A stretch of DNA of 64,000 nucleotides from Astropecten irregularis (taxonomy: Eukaryota; Echinodermata; Asteroidea; Paxillosida; Astropectinidae): the NCBI GenBank assembly GCA_963971285.1, contig OZ020262.1, positions 7,801,745-7,865,744 of the forward strand, written 5' to 3'. This document shows positions 43,590 through 54,597 of the stretch, one piece after another. The notes beneath the pieces are model-generated. The model worked only from the letters and a program-made list of their open reading frames with translations. It ran no database searches and was not told the DNA's origin. Numbering within the stretch: the first letter of the stretch is position 1; each line of letters begins with the position of its first letter. The position numbers and the translations under genes are program-made.

Positions 43590-44150
43590 ATTAGCTTGAT
43601 GTTTGCTTAGATTAATATACTGATTATATACATTGCGGTTGTTAAATGAGACTATTTTAATACATAAAAGTAACATATACACGAATCCGAAGCTTTTTTT
43701 GAAATACCGACATACCAGTAAAGTCGGTTTAGAAAACAAAACCCCAGTATTGTATAAAGATTTGAAGAGCCCCACTTGTTATTCTGTTCACAGCCAGAGT
43801 GTAAACCAAATGGATATAAGATCTTAGAGATCCCTTTGTGTTTGCCGACAAAAGAAAGTTTGTGGTTTCTGGTTTCTTGACCCAGAAATCTGAACGCAGC
43901 TTAACAAAAGACCTGTCAATTATCTATAGAAGATGTGTAGACACAGCTGGAGACAGTTCATAAGTTGGAGATATAATAGGGTGTGTTGGGAAGATCGTGA
44001 ATTTATTTCTTAGAAAAAAGGTTGGTGACCCTTTCATGAAGCCTTGGGCTGATTAGTTTGGTGTTTGCTTACATTAATTTACTGATTACATACATTGCGG
44101 TAGTTAGATTATTTTATTACATAAAAGTAATATATACACGAATCCGACAG
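43590..44150. repeat. Direct repeat around a partial E copy in the laccase B 3' flank
   Basis: About 100 bp of host 3' flank occurs twice (43590-43688 and 44048-44150, both with ACATTGCGGT and CACGAATCCGA), separated by a partial copy of transposon E (about 43680-44048). Unit A has this sequence once. Confidence 0.6.
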
Positions 44151-45597
44151 CCGATTCATGTATGGCCCTGCGGTGTATCTCCCACAGTAAAAGTGCGGCT
44201 GAGGTGTGCGATATGACACCAGTAATAGCGGATTGTATGCCGTGCCGTCGGATCGGTGTATATAACGCGAAATGTTTTAAACTATTTTTGTAATGCGTGT
44301 GTGTGACAAGGTTTGATTTTGCTGTGATATTTTTACCCTTTAGGCCTACTCTTTTTTTATATTTTGCATGATTTCCTTTTAGAATTATAGTTTGGTATTT
44401 GTTACTATTTTACTTATTACGCACGTTTACATGAACGTTACCTAAAACTACTTATTGATATGATATGCATAAATGTATGGTGTGGTATTCTTTGGCTTCT
44501 CATTAATTTTTATAGTATATATATTTGCTAAATTTTCTATACTTCCGATTTCGTTTCGTGGTTAATAGGTTGGTGTTTTACTATTCATTATTCACGTACA
44601 TGTACATTTAATTAAAAATTACATAATATCAGACATATGTTTTCTTCGTTTTATTATATTTTACTTATGTATTTCATGTGTATGCCTATTAACTGGTACG
44701 AAATGTTTGAAATTCGGTTTTAATTCTGTAGTCCGAACATTTCGTTCATATAAAGGACTACACTAGGGTGACGGCAATGCTTTGGGTGGTGTAGTTTGAC
44801 ATAACAATTAAGGGACCCAAATGTGTGTGAGGACTGCTGTGAGCGATGAATTAATATAGACCTTTATCAGTAGTAGATCTCTTAAGCCTATACAGTGTGT
44901 ATAAAAAAAACCGCAACAGGATTTAAATTCAAATTTGTGCAGATTGTGTTAGCTTAACAGCAAAGTGAGTAGTATCACGTTAAAGCCACATTTCACCTCT
45001 TTCCAATGATATGTTTTTTATTCATACACGGTCATGGGTGGCTGAGTAATCATTCTTTTTCTGCAATGGGTCAGAATGGACTTGGGACCAAGTTTTTACA
45101 CACGGCTTAGAGCATCAAACACATCAATGATTTTTTGTCGGAGAGTTGCAATATCAGGAGGAGGGATAAAAAAAACACTTTGCCAAAGAAAACAGTTACA
45201 AGTCAGATCCGGAAATAAAAATGTTAAATGAAAATGTGATTGGGATTCCTGAATTAATGGAAAACTTTCCTATGCAACAAAGGGGTGTGTTCAGACGCCT
45301 ATGGAGGGCACAGGATGGCGCACTCCCATCGACCAGTTGCAGTAAGAAACAGATTGGCTTAGTTATTAGACACCGACAGCGCGGCATACTCATGCAGTCG
45401 AGACAAAGAGGCGTGCCGAGGCTCATTTTGCCGAACCAAATTCACGCTAAACGCCATGCTTTTGCCGTGCCAAACATGAACATGTATATTATTTGAGTTC
45501 GACACGGCAGTAGATTCAACACGCATATGCAGTGAGCTGCACGGATTGAGGTTCTATTCCACGATAACTGGGTCCGACACGTATACATAGATAGACT
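44151..45597. other. Intergenic spacer between laccase B and the P450 repeats
   Basis: The rest of unit B runs to about 44790. After that there is no recognised gene. TACAGTGTGTATAAAAAAAA near 44891 resembles a worn CAGGGTG-family end. Confidence 0.35.
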
Positions 45598-46811
45598 TGG
45601 GGCAAGTCTTTCTAAGTCGCGGTTGTCTCTTTTTTTTTCACGCAACTCTCGCGAAACCGCGCGAGACTCATGGCTACGGCGAGAGTTCAGCTCTCGGCGC
45701 GGGACCAATAGGGAGCTTGCACAGCCGCCGGGGTCACTGGCCTGTTGCTACGCAACGCCTTCTGGAGGACAAGCAGTTCTGGAAGTTAGCTGGTCCCACA
45801 CTACACATACGTCCGCTCTGCGCGCTTTATAGAAACGCATACCAATTCACCCATATGTGTACTGGCTGTATATCGCACTGTGTGTTTACGTTCGCTATGG
45901 CTCCAGTCAAGCTCCAATGAGTTCGGACAAATGGCCTTCTCTGCTTGTCCTCCAGAACACACAAACTTTGACCTTTTGAACTCTTGTGCAAGCTCCCTAT
46001 TAAAAAGAAAGACTTGGGAAACCCGTTTTAGACACATATTCATTTATTCACGTATGGGCGTGTTTTGCATTACGGTTGCCGTAGAGACGGCCGTTAAGAC
46101 GAGTCAATCTTATTTAAGGGTGTATACCATTTCAAATAAAGCAGCAGTACGGTACTCTGTTTTATAGCTCCATGATTGGACAGCATTTTCAAATTTTGTT
46201 TTTTGTTCAATTATGCCATACATTGATTGATTTGATAAATAATTCTGTATAAGCTGGAACAAAAGTATAATCTATCAGTTTAACATTGCGTGCATTACTT
46301 CATAAAAATGAATAATACCAAAGCAAGGGGATAAGTTAACATTGTAGGTATACACTATAACTACAGTTAGTGAGACGGACTTATAACTTATTCCTACATA
46401 TATGCACGAAGGAGATAAAAACAAACCACATATTTAATTTCACGACCCACTTGTGTTAAAAGTATCATTATCAAGGTCATACTACGGCTATATCCCTAGA
46501 TACGTGCGACGGCTGTGGTTGTGTATTCAACGTGAATCTTCCCTGTGTACACGTGGAGGATGTAGCGGAGGCTTACATATTGAATATTCATATCTTTAAT
46601 AAAGATTGACCAATCAGACGCGTCCGTACGATTTCGGCTAAGGAGCCCATATAGGCCGTGTACAAACTGAAAACAGGTTTCCCAAGCCTTTCTTTTTGAG
46701 TGGTCCCGCGCCAAGAGCTGAACTCTCGCCGTAGCCATGAGTCTCGAGCGGTTTCGCGAGTATTGCGTGAAAAATAGACAATTAACCGCGGCTTAGAAAG
46801 ACTTGGCCCCA
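45598..46811. mobile_element. Inverted-repeat DNA transposon upstream of the P450
   Basis: About 135-bp inverted ends start TGGGGCAAGTCTTTCTAAG and end with the complement at 46811. The left arm is split by a second element (45707-46001) and resumes at 46002 with AAAAAGAAAGACTTGGGAAA. No transposase is seen. Confidence 0.8.
45707..46001. mobile_element. MITE nested in the left arm of the 45598-46811 element
   Basis: Inverted ends AATAGGGAGCTTGCACA and TGTGCAAGCTCCCTATT, with CTTCTGGAGGACAAGCAG and its complement further in. The undisturbed right arm of the host element shows the empty sequence. Confidence 0.8.
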
Positions 46812-46954
46812 GGTATAATACATAGATGAAGAGACGTCTGCCCCGTCACACATTCCCCTCGGGGAAAACCCTGGCGGGGTCCGAAGGTGATGTAGCCACT
46901 TATGAATATTCATGATCCCTCCAACAACCTCCAGGTACGCAATACAATGAACAT

Positions 46955-47275
46955 TCTTTACTGACCAGTGCGATACCAGTTTGCTGTATCTGGCCGTAAT
47001 AATCTTTACTGACCAGTGCGATACCAGTTTGCTGTATCTGGCCGTAATAATCTTTACTGACCAGTGCGATACCAGTTTGCTGTATCTGGCCGTAATAATC
47101 TTTACTGACCAGTGCGATACCAGTTTGCTGTATCTGGCCGTAATAATCTTTACTGACCAGTGCGATACCAGTTTGCTGTATCTGGCCGTAATAATCTTTA
47201 CTGACCAGTGCGGTACCAGTTTGCTGTATCTGGCCGTAATAATCTTTATTGACCTGTGCGATACCAGTTTCCAGT
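46955..47275. repeat. 48-bp minisatellite ending at the P450 start codon
   Basis: Six complete copies (46955, 47003, 47051, 47099, 47147 and 47195) and one partial copy from 47243 start TCTTTACTGACCAGTGCGAT. The copies are nearly identical. The period is divisible by three, so both strands stay open by chance. The partial copy ends about 10 bp before the P450 ATG at 47276. Confidence 0.95.
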
Positions 47276-47556
47276 ATGGCACTCACCAGTAAAGTCGTGG
47301 CTTTCCTGACGGAGGTAGACTCCATTCTATCCTTTGTTCTGGTTGCATTTGTAGCTTTCCTCATAACGGCACTGATTTACCGACAGCACGCCTACTGGAG
47401 GAAATACTCATGGCCTCCTGGTCCCAAGGGTTGGCCAGTTATTGGCAACAGTCTGCTTGTCGGGGCTTTAAATGGGCCTGGAGAAGTTGCCAAAATCACC
47501 CGTATAGGAAGGCAGTGCCACCCCGATGTTTTCACGCTAACGCTGCATTTTGGAAA
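47276..47556 (+). CDS. P450 exon 1: membrane anchor and proline hinge
   Basis: It encodes MALTSKVVAFL, a hydrophobic anchor, YWRKYSWPPGPKG and LTLHFGK. It ends in phase 2 at the donor GTAAGT. Confidence 0.88.
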
Positions 47557-50500
47557 GTAAGTGTAATATAAGGGCCGGGTTTTAATGCTGCATTCACTAC
47601 ACTGAGGAAAGATCGAGACATCGAGTTTATACTTATTAGGCCTAACCCGTACGTCGTGCAATTCCCGATTTTATGTACACTTACATCATCTAGTTGTGGT
47701 AATATCATTCGACTAAAAAAAACCCGCGTGAACATCCGGAAGTGCTAGGATTTGTGCAGTTATTTAAATCAAGATCAATGGACGTATACCACGTACGTGT
47801 AACATAATGTGCCACTTAAAACAATACCTTGAATTCGGAACTACCACGGGAAAAGATTCTGATAGCATACAACTTAGGCTCCGTTTCGTAACATGACGAC
47901 GGCTCCAATTGGTAGAAAACTATTTTAATCGGAAAAATTACAATAATTACGGTGCAAATATGTCTTTAAAAGGTAGCTGATACCTTTAGGGAGATATCGA
48001 AAGGTCCCGATGTCTCCCAATGTCCACTTTTAGATGAACGTGTCGCCCTAATACCAAATTTGTAATTATGGCCTAAAGTGTGATGGATGCAAAGGAAATT
48101 TCCTCATTTTTAGGCTATGCCAACCAAAAACAAAACCCACAGAACAAATGATATTTACTCAAAATAAGCAATCTACTAAAACGTTTTCAAATACCGACTT
48201 CCCATTTTCTTCCACAGACGCGTGATAGTCCTGAACAGCTTTAAAGCTATGAAGGAGGCATTCGTTCAACAGTCATCAGTCATCTCAAATCGTCCTCCTT
48301 ATTGGGCTTTTAGATATGCCAACAAGAGCAAGACGAATGTTGGTGAGTAAACATATATAAATATATTACGTTCCATTTGACTCGTTACGTAACATGAGGG
48401 TTATAGATACCAGACATCGTTATCACGTACTGACCAAATATAAATCCATGAAAATAGGACACCTATTTAGGACATTAGTTGACATTTTGGGGTATCTATT
48501 TGTTAGGAAGGCTCATGAACAGATTAATGTCATCCTCTTTTAGGTTGTTTTCGTCCTACGTGGGAATTCGCACCTGTTTCTCTGTAAAGTGCTCTTGCAA
48601 GCAATAGAACAGTTTGACATTTTGGTAATTTTTGGAAGCTTTATCGGCGCAGGGCTTCTTTCAGTCACAAAACATCTTTTGAAGCTTCAAATGCCATGTT
48701 ATTATTTTGGGTAAAAGCAGGTTCAGTAATGTTCGACGTTTTCGTTTATTCTGCTGAATGGGAGTTTTCCATGTTTTCTTCTTCAGTGTTTTTTCATAGG
48801 TCAAACTAAATCTACCTTCCCCATGTTTGCATGTTACATTTACAGGCTTATTCTTTGAGTCCTTCACCAATTCTTGGAAGAGGGAGAAGAAATACATGAT
48901 GCGGACTGTACGGCATTTTGGCTACGGGACCCAGGCATCCCAACCTCTCATTCTTCGTGAAGCAAATCACTTGGCAGACCTGATCCAGAAGAGAGGGGGT
49001 GAACCTTTCGACCTCTCCCGACCCCTTAGCCTTTGTATGATGAATGTTACCTTCTCAATGATTTTCAGTACCACCTATGAGGAAGATGACAAACAATTCG
49101 CCAGTCTCTTAATAGGCATCATGAATTGGTTTATGAGTTTCGTCAAGAACTATGACTACGAACCATTCCTACCAGTCGTTGATAAGCTTGGCCTCAGTCC
49201 TCGTCTTAGAAATGGTCAGAGAATAACTAAAGAGTTATTGGGATTTATCAGAAAGCATATAGATGAACACATGGCCACCCTGGATCCCAGTAATCCACGA
49301 GATATGACGGATGAGTGCCTGATTGAGATGGCTACAAAGGATCCCCAGAGCGACCTCAGACCTGGGGAATTCGATGATGAGAATCTGCAGTGGATGCTGC
49401 TCTTCTTCATTGTTGATCAGGGAGACACATCCGTCGGGGTCTTCCTCTTTCTGATGCTTGTTTCCGCTTCGCATCCTGAGGTTCAGGAGCGTGTCTTTCA
49501 CGAGATCCAGGAGGTCATCGGAGACCGGCCACCTTCACTGGACGATAAGGCCAGGATGCCATTCACAGAGGCCGTCATTCTGGAGACACTTCGAATGGAC
49601 ACGCCCTTCTGGTTTTGGATACCACACTTCACCGCAGTGGACGTGGATTTGCTTGGTTACAAGATCCCAAAAGGAACATCAGTCGTGCCCAACCTTGCTG
49701 CAGTTCACTTTGATCCAGATTTATGGGGAGATCCGGAAAACTTCAGACCTGGGAGGTTCATAGACGAACACGGTGTCGTGAATAAACCTGACTATCTCAT
49801 CCCGTTCTCAATCGGTTTGTAAAAAGCTTTAACTATTATTTTGTTTGTTTGGGGGTTTGTTGTCTTGCTTGTTTTGTGTTGTTATTGTCGTTGTTTTTTT
49901 TTTTTTTGGGGGGGGGGGGGAGGGGGTGGGGGTTGATAGGGTTGATTAAAGGTAGTATCATACTTCGGTAAGAAACCGAAACAGAAATGTTCACAGATAT
50001 TACGAGTAACTTTCAGGGTATGAAGATGGTGGTGGTAGAAACCTACCGTTAAAATTGTTCCGCCTGAAATGGTGTATTTATCCAGAAATTAGTAAAACAA
50101 CGACCGAAAATGTTTTTGATCTTTTAAAAGATCAGAAATAAAAGAGAAAAGACTTCAGAAATGCTATGGCTGTTTTTCACTGTTTTCTCAAAAAGTAGGC
50201 ACCTTATTGGACTGAATTTTTCACAGATGACTGTGATGGTATCTTCCTTGATATTTTGGCCCATGAATCTGTATTTCTTTGATAAAAACCAAAGTATGAT
50301 ACTACCATTAAAGGGAGTATATAGGATTTGCAAGGCCTAAAAACATTTTTTGAGTTTGAGACAGAAAATGGACTCAACAGTTCGTAAACAGTGCAAACAG
50401 TCACCATGGGAAATCTTGGTTCATCAGATGCTGGGTTTTTCAAGGAAATCGAGATTTAGTGTCTTTTCCAAAGATCGTTCGTCTGAACGATTTTTGGAAC

Positions 50501-50892
50501 AAACATAATCGAGTCAGGTTTTCGCTATTTTCTCGTGACTCAGATGTCCGATTGAGTGGCTCAAATTTTCACAGGTTTATTATTTCATGTACATGTTTGC
50601 TCATGTATGAGTGCAGTCATGTGGACCGTCCAACTTAGTGCATCTTTTTTAAGGAAATTATTTTATATATTCTGTATTTTTTTTTCTTCTTACAGGCCGA
50701 AGGCGATGTATTGGGGAACATCTGGCAATGAAGGAGTTCTTCCTAATGTACGTCACGCTTATCCAGAAGTTCAAGTTCAAGATCCCAGATGGTGACACAC
50801 CGCCGAAGTTGCGATCCAAATGGCTGGAAATTTATCCGGAGGAATATAGGCTGCAAGCAGAGCCAAGATGTTCTAGCGATGGAAGACGTTAA
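47276..50892 (+). CDS. Cytochrome P450, CYP2 clan (4 exons)
   Basis: Exons 47276-47556, 48218-48342, 48846-49814 and 50696-50892 have GT/AG borders and matching phases, giving 523 residues. The order is: N-terminal membrane anchor (about 12-36), proline hinge WPPGPKGWPVIGN, C-helix WKREKK, I-helix IVDQGDTS, K-helix ETLR, FRPGRF, and the haem loop FSIGRRRCIGE (split by intron 3) carrying the Cys ligand. It should be an ER-bound haem monooxygenase using P450 reductase; the substrate is unknown. The length suits the family. The start ATG has A at -3 and G at +4. The I-helix has DQ where most P450s have AG before x-(D/E)-T. The upstream region is repeats only, and a MITE begins 32 bp after the stop. 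Confidence 0.92.
48218..48342 (+). CDS. P450 exon 2: B-helix region
   Basis: It encodes RVIVLNSFKAMKEAFVQ and ISNRPPYW, typical of CYP2-clan proteins. Acceptor CCACAG, donor GTGAGT, phase 1. Confidence 0.88.
48846..49814 (+). CDS. P450 exon 3: helices C to K
   Basis: It encodes WKREKK, the I-helix VDQGDTS, ETLR, PENFRPGRF and PFSIG at the end, splitting the haem loop at phase 1. Confidence 0.92.
49946..50311. mobile_element. TTAA-flanked MITE, family T1, in P450 intron 3
   Basis: Complete copy: TTAAAGGTAGTATCATACTT to CCAAAGTATGATACTACC, with TTAA at both ends. A T/G homopolymer tract (49889-49930) precedes it. A T3-like sequence (TTAAAGGGAGTATATAGG) begins at its right TTAA. Confidence 0.85.
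50696..50892 (+). CDS. P450 exon 4: haem ligand and C-terminus
   Basis: It encodes RRRCIGEHLAMKEFFLMYV with the cysteine ligand, ending EPRCSSDGRR and TAA. Confidence 0.92.
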
Positions 50893-50923
50893 TGTACAGA
50901 GAGCGCATGTATACAGCAAGATA

Positions 50924-51373
50924 TACATGGGTGTCCCCAAAAACAAAACCCGCAACACTTGTGTCGAGAACTATTATATAAAAAATGTTTATCGCTTCAA
51001 GATTCAGATATGTGATACAACTATGTTTTGGCTATCACCATGTAGAATTTGAGCAAAATTGGACTACAATTGAGTGAAAAAACTAAGACTGAATTACTCA
51101 ACCTCAAAACCCAATTTTCATCTTTCTTTCATACACATTATGTGTGTATTGGCCACCTTATGCGTGTTATCCTTGTAAATTTGTTTTTAAGGAGTACGGC
51201 TCTTTCAATTGGTCATATTTTCGCCAATTTCAGCCCCAATATGCTTAAATTCTACATGGTGATAGCCAAGACATAGCTGTATCACATAATTATCTGAATC
51301 CTGAAGTGATAAACAATTTAATTTTAACATAGTGGGTCCCGACACGGTGTTGCGTTTTTTTCTTGGACACCTG
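50924..51373. mobile_element. TA-flanked MITE, CAGGGTG family, in the P450 3' region
   Basis: It begins TACATGGGTGTCCCC and ends TTGCGTTTTTTTCTTGGACA, with the facing TTGGCTATCACCATGTAG blocks of the family. It starts 32 bp after the P450 stop, so it is probably transcribed as 3' UTR. Confidence 0.7.
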
Positions 51374-51555
51374 AGCTATATGAGATCTGTTGACCTCACT
51401 TTTGTTCTGTAAATCTAATCCGTATGATGTATTTTCTGTTTTGTATGTTTACCTCTCCTTTGACCATTCCTGCAATTATTTTATTTGAAGTACGTTTTAG
51501 TTATGTGAATCGGTTTGTGGTAATAATATTATAAGCTTATATCGTACTTATTTTG

Positions 51556-51612
51556 TCGCACTTCCCGTTAGGTCTCAACGTTTTGACTAGCCTGCTCTAT
51601 AGTCCTCATCGG
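51556..51612 (-). other. Hammerhead-like retroelement-end motif (minus strand)
   Basis: On the minus strand, GATGAG is followed by GACTA, a loop, TAGTC and AAAA, then CGTTGAGACCTAACG. It shares GTTGAGACC and the stem with 4890-4938, but the GAAA is altered. Confidence 0.3.
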
Positions 51613-51628
51613 GACACGATATCTTAAT

Positions 51629-51983
51629 GAAAGGTAATCATTATTATACTTTGGTTTTTGTCAAAGAAATACAGATTCATGGGCAAAAATATCAAGATAA
51701 ATACAGTAACAGTCATCTGTGAAAATTTCTGTCCCGTACGGTGCCCACTTTTTGTGAAAAAAAAAAACAGTGAAAAACAGCCAAATTTATTTTTATTTTT
51801 ATTTTTGATCTTTAAAAAGATCAAAAAGATTTTCGGTCGTTGTTTTACTAATTTCTGGATAAATACACCATTTCAGGCGGAAACATTTTAACGGTATGTT
51901 TCTACCATCACCATCTTCATACCCTGTAAGTTATACCGGTACGTAAATGTGTGAACATTTCTGTTTTTGTTTCTTACCAAAGT
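51629..51983. mobile_element. T1 MITE, worn ends
   Basis: It runs from AAAGGTAATCATTATTATAC to ACCAAAGTAAGAAC. The interior is well preserved (GATCTTTAAAAAGATC). Confidence 0.7.
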
Positions 51984-52950
51984 AAGAACAAAATTGCCTT
52001 TTGGGTCATTGGTTTTACTCTTTTCTGGACTATTTCATGCACAAATATGTTAACGGTATGTTTCGACCATAAGCATTTGTATACCCGATTTCATTTTCGG
52101 TATCAGGCTACCAATATAACCTTTAAATAATGTTCATGCGGGTATACCAAATGTCACAATTCTTCAATGTATAGCTTTTAATCGGCTATAGGTTGTAGAA
52201 GTATAATGGTTTCATTATTTGATACTTTGCACTGTTACGTAAGAAAAGTTTCATTATCAAACAAATTAAATATTGATTTGTAAATGCATATCAATTGCAA
52301 TTGTTCAGCACATCCTGTTGTCACAACGTTGGCACTATAGCAGGTTTAGCGGTTACTCTTTGGTACTCTTTGGAAGGGATATTTAACCTTAATATAAAGT
52401 TTATAGTTATCATATAAAGATGGGGAAATCGTTATAAAACATTCAATAGACCGTTGCCTTGAGCAATTTGTACATGCCATGATCACGCGACGCACAGTGG
52501 GTATATAATTATGCTCCCCATCCCAGGGAGTTGATATTTGGGAATGTGCAACAATGGTTCCCGAGGTCCATATGGTGCAAACTTAGAGCGAAAGGGGCCG
52601 TGATAAATCGGTGTGGAGTTTCTTTTCTTGGTTTTCATTTTTTGAACGTATAATAAATTATTGGTAAAGGTCACAGAACATCACACTTTGTCTGATGCAG
52701 CATGTACATGAAATAATGAACATGTGAATATTTGAGCTCAATCGGATATCTGAGTCATAATGTAGCTAAAACCCGTCTCAATTTTCTTATAAAACGTAGA
52801 GAATGGTTCTATGGTTCATCTTTTCCCCGAGATCAAAACTGTTTTCTGTCTTTGTTTTACTAATGTCTGGATATCAAATTTACAGTATTTTACGCGGAAA
52901 TATTTTAACCGTATGTTTCTACCAGTCCTGCAGTCATGATCGTCAATCGT
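51984..52950. other. Gene-free stretch with T3-like fragment
   Basis: 52655-52935 resembles 15614-15945 (TTGGTAAAGGTCACA, TCGGATATCTGAGTCA, TGTTTCTACCAG). No gene is recognised. Confidence 0.4.
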
Positions 52951-53620
52951 TTTCAAAAGGGACGAATTATTGGCCTCATTCGACGAGTTTGCTCTTCTAC
53001 AGAAGAAACCTGGGCTAAGAAAATTGTTGCGGGTAAAGCATGGGTCCATTTTCACAAAAAAAACATCGATTTCAAGCCCGTGCCCGGTAATTGCAGCTCA
53101 TCGATTTCACCCCGCTCAGCAGCTCCCCGCGCAACTGGCGCGACCGCGAGTGATGAATTGGGCCTCCCCACCACCGCAGCTCCCCGGCCCGGTCACCACG
53201 GCGAGCGTGGCCGCCCAGCCGGCTGCTTGCGACGCGGTGCATGCCACCACCGGCTGCTGTACTGTCAATGTGCAGATATGGGTTTTCCCGGTCATTTTCG
53301 GCAAATGAGCAGACAATATTTAAACGCTGCGTCATTCCATTTCGCGTGAAACTGCAAGGCACCTCAAAGTAGTCATTCGATTTCACTTCATGAGCATTGT
53401 GCAAGCAAATGTAAACAAGCGTCAGGCGAACAAAACGAATCGCCTTTCGATTTAAAATTCCATTCGAACAGCATTCGCAGCGGCTCTTGGCAGCATGCTA
53501 AATTGAATGCCGATTTTGCATGGCTAAACTGAATGACTGATGAATTCAACGGGCGCACACGCTCACTATTACGTGCGCATGCGCGCTTTTGACATGAAGA
53601 CCGATTCTCAAAAGTCTCCC
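52951..53620. other. GC-rich stretch ending in a GGGAGACTTTT-family terminus
   Basis: 53090-53290 is markedly GC-rich compared with its surroundings. Frames across it lack motifs. The right edge (GCGCATGCGCGC through AAAAGTCTCCC, to 53620, then AT) matches the terminus of the elements at 1958 and 36020. The opposite end is not found. Confidence 0.4.
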
Positions 53621-53817
53621 ATTGAATGCAAAGCTATATAAATACGGATGCATTTTAAGTGAAGGAGGCCGGCAAAATCACGTAAACACACCAATGCGTG
53701 AAAATTGGATTGCCTGCTCATTATTTTGCCGAAAATTACCGGAAAAACCTATGCAGGGTTTACGAAATAATTATGTGGACATTTTTTGATTGGTCAAATT
53801 GTAACTATGCAGGAATT

Positions 53818-53993
53818 CAACAAATTATACAGAGATTTTAGTTCTACGCACACGGATACAAACACAACGATCCCCGTGTATGTATTATACGTGTGTGTAT
53901 CACATCAACAAATTATACAGAGATTTTAGTTCTACGCACACGGATACAAACACAACGATCCCCGTGTATGTATTATACGTGTGTGTATCACAT
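53818..53993. repeat. Exact 88-bp tandem duplication
   Basis: 53818-53905 and 53906-53993 appear identical, each starting CAACAAATTATACAGAG. Identity implies a very recent event or an assembly artefact. Confidence 0.9.
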
Positions 53994-54225
53994 CACATTG
54001 TGTTTGGCATCTCTTTTTGACGTCACATCCCGAAGGTAAACACTGAAGTTGACACCGGGCATTTCGCGAATTGCCAAGATTGGGAGTTGCAAGCAAATCC
54101 CTGTAGTCCCTCCTCAAGTGTCAGCTTCAGCCAGTAAATCATGTTTATTTGCGTTTTTAGTTATTTCATTTATCTAAAAAAAAACCTAAATCTCTAAATC
54201 CAAATGCTTAATTTGGACTAGCCCT

Positions 54226-54597
54226 TTAAAGGGATGGTACAGAATTGGTAAGACAAAAAACACTTCATGATAACAGATTCACATAAAACTTACACAGTAT
54301 AATGGTGATAGGAGAAAACATCCCATGAAATGTTTTTGTCTGAAATGCCATTTTCGTTGAGAAATAAATAAAACTATTTTCCGATTGGAATAAATCGCTT
54401 CGAAACGTTTTATTCATTCGTTGAAATGTGTACAGTTTTCTATACACGTGTTTTCACTATTTTTTCGTGACCCAGATGGCTGATTGACCTCAAACTTCTA
54501 CATGTTTGTCAGTTAAGGTATAAGATGGATTAAATAATGTGCTTTAACTTTTAGCAACGGTTTTGTCGCAAAATCCAGTTCTGTACCATCCCTTTAA
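54226..54597. mobile_element. TTAA-flanked MITE, family T3
   Basis: TTAAAGGGATGGTACAGAA and TTCTGTACCATCCCTTTAA form inverted ends on TTAA sites. The interior is distinct from T1. Confidence 0.8.

Larger units (their letters stand above)
30707..44790 (+). repeat. Segmental duplication unit B (laccase B)
   Basis: It is collinear with 17980-26870, starting at AGACCTTGGCCGGAATCGAC and ending near 44790. It is about 5 kb longer, largely from identifiable insertions: MITEs at 31358-32187, 33065-33500, 35416-35784, 36020-36595, 36661-36998, 37904-38384, 38712-41937, 42137-42676 and 42683-43135. Confidence 0.85.

Noticed and set aside
46955-47275. CRISPR-like array
   Set aside because: The repeats are directly adjacent with no unique spacers, and the context is a eukaryotic gene.
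47249-47275. Earlier P450 start
   Set aside because: The in-frame codon at 47249 is TTG inside the minisatellite. The ATG at 47276 has a strong context.
46782-47364. Long open frames on both strands with repeated peptide units
   Set aside because: They arise because the 48-bp repeat length is a multiple of three. No protein motif, and the plus-strand frame is not the P450 frame.
52936-53349. Coding frames across the GC-rich patch
   Set aside because: Overlapping frames stay open on both strands because of base composition. No motif is recognised.
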